This document shows, in pieces, positions 1 to 10,122 of a DNA stretch of 64,000 bases. A model generated the notes under the pieces. The model was not told the origin of the DNA. It was given only the letters and a program-made list of their open reading frames with translations, and ran no database searches. The translations under genes were made by a program, and so were the position numbers. Source of the DNA: Paralithodes platypus (Eukaryota; Arthropoda; Malacostraca; Decapoda; Lithodidae); NCBI GenBank assembly GCA_032716605.1, contig CM064503.1:704912-768911 (forward strand). Direction: 5' to 3'. Position 1 is the first letter of the stretch. The number at the start of each line of letters is the position of its first letter.

Positions 1-79
1 CACTTGATCCTCAGTGTTTTGGAGGACAAGCAGCCTAGAAGGGTCACTAGACCTGTTGTTGCTTGATTTCCTTTGTACT
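1..79 (+). mobile_element. CR1-1 LINE 3'-end fragment
   Basis: This stretch is nearly identical to 62422-62500, the 3' end of the CR1-1 LINE, sharing CAGTGTTTTGGAGGACAAGC and what follows. It is cut off by the window start, so its 5' extent is unknown. It joins directly to an RTE-A fragment around 78-84, where both families share CTCCT. Confidence 0.8.
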
Positions 80-178
80 CCTAGGTAACAAAACTTGTTC
101 ACCAGCTCCAAAGACTCATTTCCAAAATTCACAGCCACAGGATCATCACTTAACACAAGCTCACCTTTGCACACTACT
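80..178 (-). mobile_element. RTE-A LINE internal fragment
   Basis: The sequence matches 4764-4860 almost base for base. There it lies within the 669-codon RTE-A reading frame, between the zinc-finger segment and the C-terminus. Only about 100 bp is present, with no 5' or 3' end of the element, so it is a relic. From 179 to 525 I recognise nothing; the DNA is AT-rich and unique within the window. Confidence 0.75.
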
Positions 179-525
179 ATAGCGCTTCTAGTTAACATTT
201 TCAGTACCGTGCTGTGCTTTAAACTTTACTGTGGCTACTAATAGACTATTTTAATCAGTTGAAAAGGGCCTCCAGCCATTAACAAGCTTCAAAGTATCTA
301 ACTATTTTTTAGTATCACAGATCCTTCTTAAACTTCAAAAAAATTGCAAAATCTAGATAGAATATAATTATAGACCTAGAGAGTACAGATGGGGTTAAGA
401 TGTTATAAAGGCCAAATGTCTGACTATCATAGATGCGCTACAAATACCACACGATGCAGGGTATGCTATCAGGTTCACAACAGGGAACACTGTACTGTAG
501 TTAAAAAACAAAAAATGGGACACTA

Positions 526-740
526 CGGACGATGTCGCTAATAAGTCATATCTCAGCTGTTAGTACGTTTGGCTCGCTCTGTGCTGTATTAATGTCTGTC
601 AGATGTTGAATAAGGTGGTTAAGTGCAGGAACTTGTTTGTATATCTCCCTTGAAATGAAGACATTGTGTTTAGATATTGCAGATACCAATTATTGATCAA
701 ATTATACTTGGTGCCGAGACATCACTTATTAGGCCGACTG
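526..740. mobile_element. TA-1 MITE, degraded copy
   Basis: A roughly 215-bp element flanked by TA. Its ends are imperfect inverted repeats built on GCTAATAAGT at the left and GACATCACTTATTAG at the right. The interior matches the better preserved copy at 45668-45878, for example GTGCTGTATTAATGTCTGTC. Size, TA target and short inverted repeats suit a non-autonomous Tc1/mariner-type element. No transposase is present. A short CAA microsatellite follows at about 793-814. Confidence 0.7.
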
Positions 741-841
741 TACATTAGGCAACATGGACTTGGGAACAACAAAATCTTGCCATAACACTTTACAACAACA
801 ACAACAACAACAACACACCTACCATGAGTCGTGTTGTGCTG

Positions 842-948
842 AAACAGTTGCATCCGATGGTCCCGGAAGTAGTGTCCTCTTGTGGTTATGTCATAAATGG
901 TTGTACATCTTGGAACCCACCACCAATCTGTAGAGGTTATAATGTAGT
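842..948 (-). pseudogene. Decayed copy of the 9836-9948 exon
   Basis: Read on the minus strand, this segment follows a CTCTACAG acceptor-like site and resembles the exon-like segment at 9836-9948: both begin ATTGGTG and share the adjoining intron sequence (TTATAACCT). It has an inserted base and an in-frame stop, so it is not coding. It may be a dead duplicated exon or part of an unrecognised repeat. I see no feature from 949 to 1310. Confidence 0.45.
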
Positions 949-1311
949 TAGCTTTCATTTATAGATAATTTAGAGATAATTTGTCAAGTTTTACATTGTA
1001 AACTCAATACTATATTAATGTCACCACATGTACAGTTGCCCACATAAGTTCATTTCCTCCCTGTGATCTTAAGCTTAAAACAGTAACCCCAAGACCCCGA
1101 GATCAATTTCCCCATTTTTCGGTAATTGCAGACTGGCTATCGTTCGCCAACAACACTTCGTCATGTACAGGACACTAAAAGGTCTTAACAATGCCAAACT
1201 ATTGGACCAAATGTCTTAAATTCTCAACACTAATAGGGCTAACTTAGGCGACCCAATGTGACGACATCCAGGTAAGCCTACTTACAAACATAACAAATCA
1301 TCTATTATTAA

Positions 1312-1646
1312 AATTAAAATGTAAAACTTGCAAACTAAAATCAAAACTTGGACAAAGACAAAATAACTAATCAAAATTGATATGTGGAAACACGCTTACT
1401 ATAATAACATTTATGAAATAAAAAACACAATCCACCACATAGGGTGTATATTACTATGTGAGCAAGTTAATCTGTTTCCCAAGCAAACTAATCGCACACA
1501 TAACAACGCACTATCGTCACATTCAAGGAATTAGTCAATTTGGGAAGCCCGGTACGTTCTGATAAAATTTTACTTTACTCTGCATGAATAAAGAAACTAC
1601 AAAATATTCTACTGAAATCAAATTTGCAACCTCACAAGACATTAAC
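1312..1646 (+). repeat. REP-K interspersed repeat, copy 1
   Basis: The sequence starts AAAATGTAAAACTTGCAAAC and ends near ACAAGACATTAA. It is shared with 21062-21308 (shorter), 46158-46290 (fragment) and 63232-63596 (full length). It has no clear terminal inverted repeats and no reading frame, so its class is unknown. The following 1647-2175 is AT-rich with no gene I can support. Confidence 0.7.
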
Positions 1647-2175
1647 AATAGTAAAAAATACAAATAGCACTCACTAACGATAGTGCTATCGGGTAGGTAC
1701 AGTACCTGTAAGCATAGCATGCCTCAAGTGACCCCTATCAATTACTACCCTACAAATAACCTACATTTATCATACAAATAAACTAAGGAAATCACAAAAG
1801 CAAGCAATTGATACTATCGACAATGAATAGATATAATATACCGGGTAATAAAGACAAATAATTGCAAAATATGAAGAAGCAACAACCGATTTAAAACAAA
1901 ATCAAATATTCATGGGACATTAATTTAGATGATACCGATGGAAATAACATAAAAAATACTATTTAGTGCACTCTACAAAATTCTAGGTTGTCACTGAAAA
2001 TATTCTTAAAATTGTCTGTTCAATTACCGGTATGCACGGACGGATTATTTTTAGCCATACATTTTCACGATGATAATTAGAGGTTTTAATTTTTTTTCCT
2101 AACTGAAACTAATAAAAAAAACTTTCCTCGTTTTATGTATGTATAATAAAGTGTATAAAATATTATTCTTATGGC

Positions 2176-2328
2176 ACATAGGGGTAGACCTAGAACTATG
2201 TTGGATCGAGTACTTCAGTCCGATCTAAAAACTAAAAAAAATGTGAAAACAAACGCAGCCCTGCCGCCATTTAGGATGCGAGACTAACATTCTCTGTGGA
2301 CAAAACGGTCTTTAAACTTGTATGTATG
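2176..2328 (+). mobile_element. RTE-A-type LINE 3' end, truncated
   Basis: This matches the last coding stretch and tail seen at 33520-33690: a degraded GGxxR-type C-terminus, then CGGTCTTTAAACTTGTATGT. Such 5'-truncated copies are usual for LINEs. Nothing recognisable lies between 2329 and 3091 beyond AT-rich sequence with several TACAGTACTGTA-like short palindromes. Confidence 0.7.
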
Positions 2329-3091
2329 CTCAAAAACAGACCGAGAGTTAATATTTTCCACCCGACGGCCCTATTACTGTACAGTACTGTATACGAGCAG
2401 AAAATTACCATTTTAAATTATATATATACAGTACAGTATATTCCAATATTGCTGTTACAAAATATTTTTATGAACCTTCGAAAACTAAAACAAATAAGTG
2501 TGTTTTCGTATTACAAACGTATATAGTAGCTATATAGTTATTTTGTGAGGTTCCAAAATATATCGTGTTTGAGTGCGGAAAATCGCTATGTGATGCATAC
2601 GGTAGTAAAGTACGGTTAAGGCGATTATTGTGGGTGAAAAACAAGCGATAGTATAAAAATTTGGTGGCATAACTTGTGAATCGGCTAGGATAGACAATTT
2701 TATTAACCCGTCCAGTACCGGTGACGTCTTTTAAACTTTATTCTGGCTTTATTCTGGAATTTCGGTGCCAGTATCCTACGTTCAAATCGTTAGAGTACAG
2801 TACCACATACAGTACATGTATTTACTTCTTTCATTGATTTCATTCATTAGGTTTATTTGCAAGTTAATTGGTGGGTTGGTGATAATATGATATTATATAT
2901 TCTGTTTACTAATTACAGTACTGTAAGAGTTTGAGGGACGTTTATGATTTAGACCGACTATAATTTTTCTAGGCCCAAGACTTTATTCAGTTTAGTAAAG
3001 ACCTTGCAGTTACAGGCCTACCCTATTTACGGCATCTCAATTTTCCCTTTTAACATATCAGTGATGATATGCTGCATAGAAAAGTTCAATC

Positions 3092-3763
3092 TTAACCCAT
3101 TGAGACCCAGCGTCGCACGTGATGCGTCGGCAGTTTGTTATCACCAACTCCCAGCGACGCATCACGTGCGTCCGGCATATTAAAATCATTTACGTGGCTC
3201 GTAAGGTAGGAAATGGCGGGAGAATAGGAGGGGGAGGTACCGTAGTGTGTGTGGGAGCCGGGCTGGTAGGTGTGAGCGGGCCAAGACAGCCGCGCGGCCG
3301 GTGGTGTTGGGCTTAGTGGGGATACTTTACACCCTTAGTTCACCGCCACTTTGAACCTTCATTACTCTGGTCGTATGGGAGCTAGAGGCTTGAGATTTAT
3401 GTGAGACACTCCTTAGGATGTATGCCGTACAATGCCATACTCAGTTTTTACCCTAGTCCTCCCGGGCGGGTGGTCATGCGGGGGAGACGACCTTTCGACC
3501 CCCCCCCCCCCCCAAATGACCGAGGTGAGTTTTTTTTCTTCATATCTCACCATTCTCTTCCATTTTGGCTCAACAAATTTTTTTGAGGCGCCCCCCCCCC
3601 CCCCCCCCCCCCCCAAAACAAATATCAGAGGTGATTTTTTTTATTTATTTGTTTTTCATTTCTCATCCTTGTCTTCCATTTTAGCAAACAAAAAAAAGAA
3701 GTGAAAATGGCTTGGGACTGGGGTGAACAAAATATTATAACTAGCCGGGGCTCAACGGGTTAA
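3092..3763. mobile_element. PB-M element with TTAA ends (copy 1)
   Basis: It is bounded by TTAA on both sides. The ends are inverted repeats: TTAACCCATTGAGACCC at the left and, read inward, TTAACCCGTTGAGCCCC at the right. TTAA targets and CCC-type ends are characteristic of the piggyBac superfamily. The interior has no transposase; it holds two poly-C runs (about 3500-3514 and 3589-3614) that create spurious proline or glycine frames. It sits immediately upstream of visible RTE-B coding sequence. Confidence 0.75.
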
Positions 3764-4145
3764 AGCCAAAAGAAATAAGATTAGTTCCCGGGAAGAAAAT
3801 ATGCCAATAGAAATAAGATGGAGTTCCAGTTAGAACTTAAAAATATATTCCAAGCTCTCAACAGCAATGAAAATTACATCAACAAAGTAAACGAACACCT
3901 AACATTAACAATTACAATTACACAAACAGCAGAAAAGATAGGGAACACAAACACCAGTAAAGAAAGCAAGTACTCACAGACTCGTGTAAATCTAATAAAA
4001 TGAAGTAAAGCAATGGAAATCAAAACAAAGAGATGAAATAGAGAGAGAACTAAACGAGCTAATCAACAAACGACGACGGGAAGAAGAAAGAAAAGAAGCA
4101 TGGACTTAGTTGAAGAAACTATTAGGAAAGGAAAAAGCCTCAAAC
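3764..4145 (+). pseudogene. RTE-B LINE, endonuclease-RT linker remnant
   Basis: Broken frames here read like the linker between endonuclease and reverse transcriptase of RTE-type LINEs, for example FQLELKNIFQALNS and EIERELNELINKRRREEERK. The same element resumes after 6660 with its RT. The gap is filled by RTE-A in the opposite orientation (4146-6660). Frameshifts and stops show this copy is dead. Confidence 0.6.
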
Positions 4146-4212
4146 TAACACAACATTACATACATACATACATAAAATTTTAAGACTGAGTGTTCCACAC
4201 ATAAGTGCAGTT

Positions 4213-4707
4213 TCAGTCTCTTGTCCTAATGGCGGCATTCCAGGCAACCCTGTTAAGGGCTGCTTCACTTGTCAAGTTCTTTGATTTGAGATCGGTGCGT
4301 ATAGTCCGATCCCAGGTCTTCCTTGGTCCACCCCTTGGTGCAGCTCCCTCCACAATCACAGACCTGCATTTTTTCACCCAATTTTGTTCATCCATTCTCT
4401 CCACATGTCCATACCATCCCAGTCTACTTGTACGCATCACCTCGCTAATACTCTTTATACCTAAACGTCTCCTCAGCTCAACATTTGTTATTCTATCCTG
4501 TAGCCTGGCCCCACACATCCATCTCACCATTCTCATCTCATTACGCTCCATTCTGTTGACATCCTCTACTTTAACGGCCCATGTTTCTGAGGCATACGTC
4601 ATTGCACTTCTAACACATGAGGCATGTACACCTTTCCCTTCAGGGGGAGAGGCATTCTTTTCATGGTCAGGATTGGCATCAATTCTCTGAACTTCCCCCA
4701 GCCACAC
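4213..4707 (-). pseudogene. RTE-A C-terminal domain, frame-shifted
   Basis: The C-terminal part of the RTE-A protein in a different frame from the main ORF: MTYASETWAVKVEDVNRMER, then RLGWYGHVERMDEQNWVKK and a GGPRKTWDR stretch. This YxSETW...RWxGHVxRM arrangement is usual behind the RT of RTE-like elements. A close relative is at 33251-33628. One frameshift near 4700 separates it from the RT frame. Confidence 0.8.
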
Positions 4708-6608
4708 CTAATTCTAGCAACAGTGGCAGCCTCAGCCCCACCACCGGCAGAGATGGTATCTCCTAGGTAACAAAACTTGTTCACCAGCTCCAAAGACTCA
4801 TTTCCAAAATTCACAGCCACAGGATCATCACTTAACACAAGCTCGCCTTTGCACACTACGCACTCAAATTTCTCTATTTCTGACTTATCCTTCGGCAGGG
4901 GCCCCTTTATTCTACTACAGCGCTTACTCCCATGGTGTACCCAACATCGACAGATGCTACATTGAATTGAGTTAACGCCCACTCCCTTTCCACACACTGC
5001 ACATGGGTATGCACCGCTCTTTTCCACATTGCCTCGTCTCAAACTACAATGCATAACCTTGGTTTTGTTAATATTGACTCTTAAACCCTTGCTCGCCATG
5101 CCCTCTCTCCACTCTCTGAATTTGGCCTCAGCATCCTGCATACTGTCAGCTATTAGGACTAAATCGTCTGCATAAAACAGTTCCAACGGGAGTCCGACTC
5201 TAAAAATTCTAGACAGCGCCTCCAAGACCATAATAAAGAGGAGGGGGCTTAACACTGAACCCTGATGGACTCTAACACGGACTGCGAACTCATCACTCAG
5301 TACACCCTTCACCCTCACCGAACTTCGCGAATCCTCATACATCTTCATTATCACACGCACCAGCCACTCTTCCACACCAAGTTTCCTCATAGCCCACTGT
5401 ACAACATCTCTAGGTACCCTATCAAAGGCCTTCTCCAGGTCCACAAACACAAAGTAAAGATCCCTGCCTTTTAGTAAGTATCTTTCCTGTATCTGCCTGA
5501 CTATGAAGATAGCATCGGTTGTACCACGTCCTGGCATAAAACCAAACTGCATATCATCAATAGAGATGCTTTGCCTGATCAAACCCTCAAGGACTCTCTC
5601 ACAGACCTTCATGATTTGGTCAAGCATTTTCAGGCCCCTATAATTTCCTCTATTTAGCGCATCCCCTTTTCCTTTGTATATATTTACTATTACACTTTTG
5701 AGCCAATCCTCTGGGATTTTCTCATCTTTAATAATGGTGTTTATCAACTCAGTGACTAAGTTTACACCAATCTCCCCTGAGGCTTTTATCATCTCAGCGA
5801 CAATGTCGGAGCAACCTGGAGCTTTACCGTCCTTTATTTTATTGATTGCGTCGCTCACTACAGCTGGTGCTATCAAAGGAGGGGGCCCAGATATTGGTTT
5901 TTCGATACTAAGCTGTTCCTTATCCCATTCAAACTCTACATTTAGCAATCGTTCATAGTGTACCTTCCATGCTTCTCTGATTTCATTTTCTGCATACACA
6001 ATCTTCCCATTATCATCTCTAACACACTGTTCACCTATAATATCCCTACTGTCATTTTTAACTCGCCTAGCTAGGTTGAAGATCCCATTGGGATTGTCAG
6101 TGTTACACACTTGTTCGAGGACCAGGTCCTTAATGCGATTTTTAGCATTGTAAATAACTCTTTTGGCAGTTCGTTTAGCTGCCTGGTATTCCTCCCTGCT
6201 GCCTCCTTTCTTCCATGCTTTGAAGCATCTCCTTTTCTCTTTCACAGCATGTTCTACCTCATCGTTCCACCACCAAGAGGTCTTATTCCTGGGGTGACCC
6301 TTTGTTTTCCCACAGACTTTGTCAGTGGCAGCGATAAGGCTATGCTTAAGAAAGTTCCATTGGCTATTTACATCGTTAGGCCTAGCTTCCTTATTTCTAT
6401 TCATTTCCTCCAGTTCATTATGAAACCTATCCCTAACTTCCTTGTCCTTCAGCAGCCACACTTTCCTTTTGGGTATGTAAACCTTCTTGCGCTTAGGATC
6501 TCTGTATAAGCTCATGTCGCACACAAGTAGCTTATGCTGGGGGATACATTCTTCGCTCGGGATGACCTTTACATCTCTAACTAGTTTCCAGTCTTTCCTG
6601 TTAACCAA
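4599..6608 (-). CDS. RTE-A endonuclease end + reverse transcriptase
   Basis: A 669-codon open frame of a non-LTR retrotransposon polyprotein that would copy its own RNA at a nicked chromosomal site. Residues about 1-60 are the end of an APE-type endonuclease (IPQHKLLVCD stands where SDH is usual). The RT carries GCSDIVAEM, FVFVDLEKAFDRVPRD (motif A), QGSVLSPLLF and FYADDLVLI (motif C, both catalytic Asp present). Behind the RT, about residues 540-610, is a Cys/His cluster (CAVCGKGVGVNSIQCSICRCWVH with further Cys pairs) resembling a PHD-type zinc finger. The frame then breaks near 4700 and continues in another frame. The element lacks its 5' end, so it cannot be autonomous despite the long frame. 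Confidence 0.85.
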   Translation of the reverse strand: MVNRKDWKLVRDVKVIPSEECIPQHKLLVCDMSLYRDPKRKKVYIPKRKVWLLKDKEVRDRFHNELEEMNRNKEARPNDVNSQWNFLKHSLIAATDKVCGKTKGHPRNKTSWWWNDEVEHAVKEKRRCFKAWKKGGSREEYQAAKRTAKRVIYNAKNRIKDLVLEQVCNTDNPNGIFNLARRVKNDSRDIIGEQCVRDDNGKIVYAENEIREAWKVHYERLLNVEFEWDKEQLSIEKPISGPPPLIAPAVVSDAINKIKDGKAPGCSDIVAEMIKASGEIGVNLVTELINTIIKDEKIPEDWLKSVIVNIYKGKGDALNRGNYRGLKMLDQIMKVCERVLEGLIRQSISIDDMQFGFMPGRGTTDAIFIVRQIQERYLLKGRDLYFVFVDLEKAFDRVPRDVVQWAMRKLGVEEWLVRVIMKMYEDSRSSVRVKGVLSDEFAVRVRVHQGSVLSPLLFIMVLEALSRIFRVGLPLELFYADDLVLIADSMQDAEAKFREWREGMASKGLRVNINKTKVMHCSLRRGNVEKSGAYPCAVCGKGVGVNSIQCSICRCWVHHGSKRCSRIKGPLPKDKSEIEKFECVVCKGELVLSDDPVAVNFGNESLELVNKFCYLGDTISAGGGAEAATVARIRCGWGKFRELMPILTMKRMPLPLKGKVYMPHVLEVQ

Positions 6609-6666
6609 GAAGTAATCTATCTGGCTACTGGAGACCCCAGAGTTATATGTGATCAGGTGGCTCTGT

Positions 6667-7592
6667 CATAAACTAGCCTTAGGTAAGCAACAAATTAATC
6701 CTTTGAGAGACAGCAATGGTGAAATAATAAACTGTACAGAACAAGTCAAAACGTTCTAAGAAAACAGTTCCATCAAATGATTCAACAACACACACACAGG
6801 CAAGGTCCCACATATATCTGTAGATGAGGTAAGGTCTGTCTTAAACAAAATGAAAAGTGGAACATCTCCAGGAGATGATGGAGTAACAAGAGATCTTCTA
6901 AGGATGCAAAAGAGGTCTAATGTAGCTCAGCTGTTCACCCAATGTTTGTGTGAACGGGATGTTCCAGAAACTTGGTGCAATGCAATAGTGATTCTACTTC
7001 ACAAAAAAGGCGATAAGAAAGATCTCGGCAACTACCGTCCCATTAGTTTATCAGTTATTTACAAGTTGTTCTCAAAAATCCTCACAAATAGGTTAGGTAA
7101 AATTATAGATGAAAATCATTCTCAGGAACAGGCAGGATTTACAACTAGATATTCAACCATGGATCAGTTGCATACAATGAACCAGCTAATAGAGAAAACC
7201 TCGGAGTATAATAGACCTCTTTCTAGACTACGAAAAGGCATTTGATTCAGTAGAGATAACAGCTATACCAAACTTGCTACATGAACAACAAATTATTGAA
7301 ACATATATAAAACTCTTAAGAAAATATACAGTATACGCAAAAGGCACTGCTGTGGTCCGATTACACAGACACAAAGAAGATAAAGATTGGGAAAGGAGTG
7401 AGGCAGGGAGACACAATCTCACCCAAGCTGTTCACAGATTGTCTTGAAGGGGTTTTCAGAACATTTTCGTGGGAATCAAACGGAATTAATGTAGACGGGG
7501 AATACCTTAACCATCTCCAATTTGTAGATGACTTTGTATTAATTTCAGATAATGCAGAAAAACTCCAAGATATGCTCAATAATCTCAAAAAT
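6667..7592 (+). pseudogene. RTE-B reverse transcriptase, broken
   Basis: Frames in order show the RT fingers and palm: MKSGTSPGDDGVTRDLL, LGNYRPISLSVIYKLFSKIL, EQAGFTTRYSTMDQLHT, then after a frameshift near 7210 DYEKAFDS (motif A). RQGDTISPKLF and FVDDFVLISD follow, with FVDD at the motif C position. It is cut at 7592 by a SINE-X insertion and resumes at 8113. The repeated frame breaks show an old inactive copy. Confidence 0.85.
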
Positions 7593-8112
7593 GGGCGGGT
7601 GCCCAACCCCGAAAGGGGTTGAAATAGGGGAGCTATCCCCCCGCCAAAGGCGGCTTTCTAGGGCCTTTCCTAGCTGATGCTGAGAGGATTGGGTTCTAGT
7701 CATATGGTGATGGGCTGGTCTATCAGAGTGAGAACTGAGCAATCTCTGCCATACCCATAGCTTACTCCTACTGTTCCTTTTACTTATGTATTTCCTAGAT
7801 CTCAAGTGACGGCGTCTTTTCCGTGGATTGACCTCCCAATCTACCAAGATTGGAAGCCAAAGCGTCACATTTTTCCTTTGCCCCTCAACTTTCTCTTCAT
7901 AATTGCCGAGGGGCACAGGGACCTGGGTGGGGCTTTGGTTTCCCGGGCGTTTCCGCATCCTCCTCGGCTCAACGCCATGGAGCGGCTTCGGTCACCCAGG
8001 CTTTATTGTGGTAGGCGGGGAGGGTTCTGTGGGGGCGCTCGGTTATGGCCTTGGCCTTGCTCGGGGCCTTGGGGTTGTTCGGCCAGGCAGCTTGGGGAAC
8101 AACAACAAGAAA
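7593..8112 (+). mobile_element. SINE-X, full-length copy 1
   Basis: A 520-bp non-autonomous retroposon inserted in the RTE-B RT. Flanking target duplications are visible: CTCAAAAAT at 7584-7592 and CTCAAAAT at 8113-8120. It starts GGGCGGGTGCCCAACCCC and ends GGGGAACAACAACAA. The first 90 bp can fold into several short GC hairpins (CAACCCCGAAAGGGGTTG; GGGGAGCTATCCCC; CCGCCAAAGGCGG). Other copies: 42334-42863, 61276-61796 (minus) and truncated 22346-22520. Reading frames crossing it are accidental. The last 85 bp resemble the 3' end of the JOC-1 LINE. Confidence 0.9.
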
Positions 8113-8815
8113 CTCAAAATAAGTCTGAAAATGAACAGGAGTAAAACCAAAGTTATGTACAATGATAAGGCTCAACGCAGAATAATTAGGGTTGATAACA
8201 CTATTCTAGAGGAAGTAGAAGAATACAATTATCTTGCCCAAGTAATGAAATTAACAAAAGACAATGAACATGAAATAGTAAGGCAAATCACTCTAGGATG
8301 GAAAGCATTCGGCAAACAGAAGAACATCATGAAAAGTACACTACCAATATGCCTTAAACGTAAAGTATATAACCAGAGTGTGTGCTACCAACCATGATCT
8401 ATGGATCTGAAACTTGGAAACTAACAAAACCAATGGAGAATAAGCTTAGAAGTGCGCAAAGAGCAATGGAAAGATCAATGCTAGGAATAACACTTAAAGA
8501 TAGGAAGAGACCATCGTGAGTATGAGAGCAAACCAAAGTCAAGGATATTCTTAAAACTATTAAAGAGCAGAAGTGGAGATGGGCACGACATGCAGCAAGA
8601 AGAGAGGACAATAGGTGGAGTAAAACACCAACTCACTGGACCCCCAGAGAAGGAAAGGACGATAGAAGACCGGACAGGAGGTGAAGAGACAGAGAGAAAA
8701 GACTGCAGGGGTAACATGGCAAGGGATGGCAAAGTCTCGGGAGTCATGGAAAAGGTTAAGGGAGGCCTTTGTCCAGCAAGTGGACTCCTAATGGCTGATG
8801 ATGATGATTTTCTAG
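8113..8815 (+). pseudogene. RTE-B C-terminal region and 3' end
   Basis: The RT thumb and C-terminal tail continue after the SINE: KMNRSKTKVMYND, LKRKVYNQSV, then (frame-shifted) WRWARHAARREDNRWSK and TPREGK. The element ends with GTCCAGCAAGTGGACTCC and a GAT repeat at about 8797-8809, the usual terminus of this RTE group. Beyond it, 8816-9835 contains no gene or repeat that I can recognise. Confidence 0.8.
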
Positions 8816-9835
8816 GTTTCTAACTAGGCATACCTGGCTGTAGACAATTTTCTCAACTTATATAGGAACTTCTGGAATTTATAGCTTAATAATATACCAA
8901 TAATACCGTCATACTAAAAATGACAAAGCTTCGTTCGTGGATTATGGCTTATTTCTAGCTAGGCTAAACCGTATTATTTATTTATTTTAAATCAAAGATT
9001 GAGGGAGCACAATAGCAAATAAAGTAGAATATTTGCAAGACGTTCACTTTTCAAACTATTTTTCTTATGAGGTAGGCAAAAGGCAAAACTGTCTGTAACA
9101 AGTGCCTCCCTCCAAGTTGAACAAGTGACAGGGCCAAAATCAAGTAATGTTCGAGCCTAAATGTCTGGACAAACGGAGTTTGAAGCAATTTAAGTCATAG
9201 TGAAAAGATTGATAGCCTATTAAAACAAAACAAAGCCCTACACCAGAGTTATCACTTCAACAGAATGCAAACAACACAATTATGCGGCAAGTACTATTGT
9301 AATTGTCGATCTATCTATTGCCGGATGTCTTATTCCTCTTTATGAGGGTGGCTATACATAAAACGTCTCCAAGTGGACTTGTCCCCAGTGAATAGGACAA
9401 TCCGTGGCAGTGTAATTAAACTTACAGAATTGACCTGTCAACTTCGGATCCGTCTGACTCGGAGGCCCCCTATGTATCTTTTTAGCACTATTTTTCTACA
9501 CTGGTATACAGCTAGTCCATCCACTAATTATCACTATTGTCAGTCTTTTTTCACCTGGCAATAAATTGAATTCCTTACCAACATATCCCTCATTACTTCA
9601 TTGAAATATATGAAACTATTAGCCTACATATCTAAATCATATTAATGCCAACTTTTCCTAATTAACAACATAATTAGCCAAGCAGAGCAATCACGATGGG
9701 GACATGGATATTTACCGTCAGCTGTTATGAAACATACTGTACGCTATCACTACAATAACAGTAAACATAAACTCTACATTATCACCAAAACAACAGTACA
9801 AATAAACAGTAAACACTACATTCCTACACACTCAC

Positions 9836-9948
9836 ATTACTTTGGCAGAGTTCTTGTCTTTGTTGCGTCCGATAGCCCCGTAGTTGAAGGGTTGAACAAT
9901 TATCCTCTTGTAGTCCTCCAAACGGTTGTACTGGAAGCCATCACCAAT
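9836..9948 (-). CDS. Exon-like segment, unknown protein
   Basis: On the minus strand an acceptor (ACCTATACAG) precedes an open stretch beginning IGDGFQYNRLEDYKRIIVQP and including NYGAIGRNKDKNSAK. A strong donor (GTGAGT, complement at 9830-9835) follows. About 37 residues are encoded with no stop. The residue mix is typical of a conserved soluble or secreted domain, but I do not recognise the family. A decayed relative lies at 842-948. It could be a host exon, or an exon captured by a repeat. No adjoining exon is convincing; a weak candidate ending in a GTAAGT donor is near 9424-9470. Confidence 0.45.
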
Positions 9949-9983
9949 CTGTATAGGTTATAATGTTGTTAGCATATTTCCTT

Positions 9984-10120
9984 AACTGTCTTGATAGCGT
10001 AATGCATAAATGCGCGGAATTTCGGTGTGAGTATCCTAGGTTCGAGTCCTTGGAGTGCCACATGTATTTGTTGATTTCATTAATCGAGTTTAGAAGCGAA
10101 GTTGGTTTGGTGAAAACATA
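9984..10120 (+). mobile_element. SINE-T1, tRNA-derived, copy 1
   Basis: The tRNA-like head contains an A-box-like TAGCGTAATGCATAA and a B-box-like GGTTCGAGTCC about 40 bp later, as for an internal RNA polymerase III promoter. The tail is CACATGTATTTGTTGATTTC followed by ATTAATCGAG. Three more copies lie on the minus strand (47511-47640, 57284-57412, 57606-57722). Confidence 0.8.
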
Positions 10121-10122
10121 CA

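Larger units (their letters stand above)
4146..6660 (-). mobile_element. RTE-A LINE, 5'-truncated copy
   Basis: On the minus strand the element begins inside the endonuclease (SQIDYFLVNRKDWK), continues through RT and C-terminal domains and ends in an ATGT repeat at about 4150-4175. It is inserted into RTE-B in antisense. Tail copies of the family occur at 2176, 33125 and 47160. Loss of the first part of the endonuclease fits incomplete reverse transcription at insertion. Confidence 0.85.

Noticed and set aside
3401..3704. Overlapping proline-rich and glycine-rich ORFs
   Set aside because: They arise from poly-C runs inside the PB-M element; both strands are open only because of the homopolymers.
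7593..7690. HDV-like self-cleaving ribozyme at the SINE-X 5' end
   Set aside because: Several hairpins are present, and GGCGGG could pair with CCCGCC, but the nested double-pseudoknot order (P1, P2, P3 and the L3/J4-2 residues) could not be fitted.
8590..8823. 77-codon ORF as a host gene
   Set aside because: It is an off-frame reading of the RTE-B C-terminus and its GAT tail.
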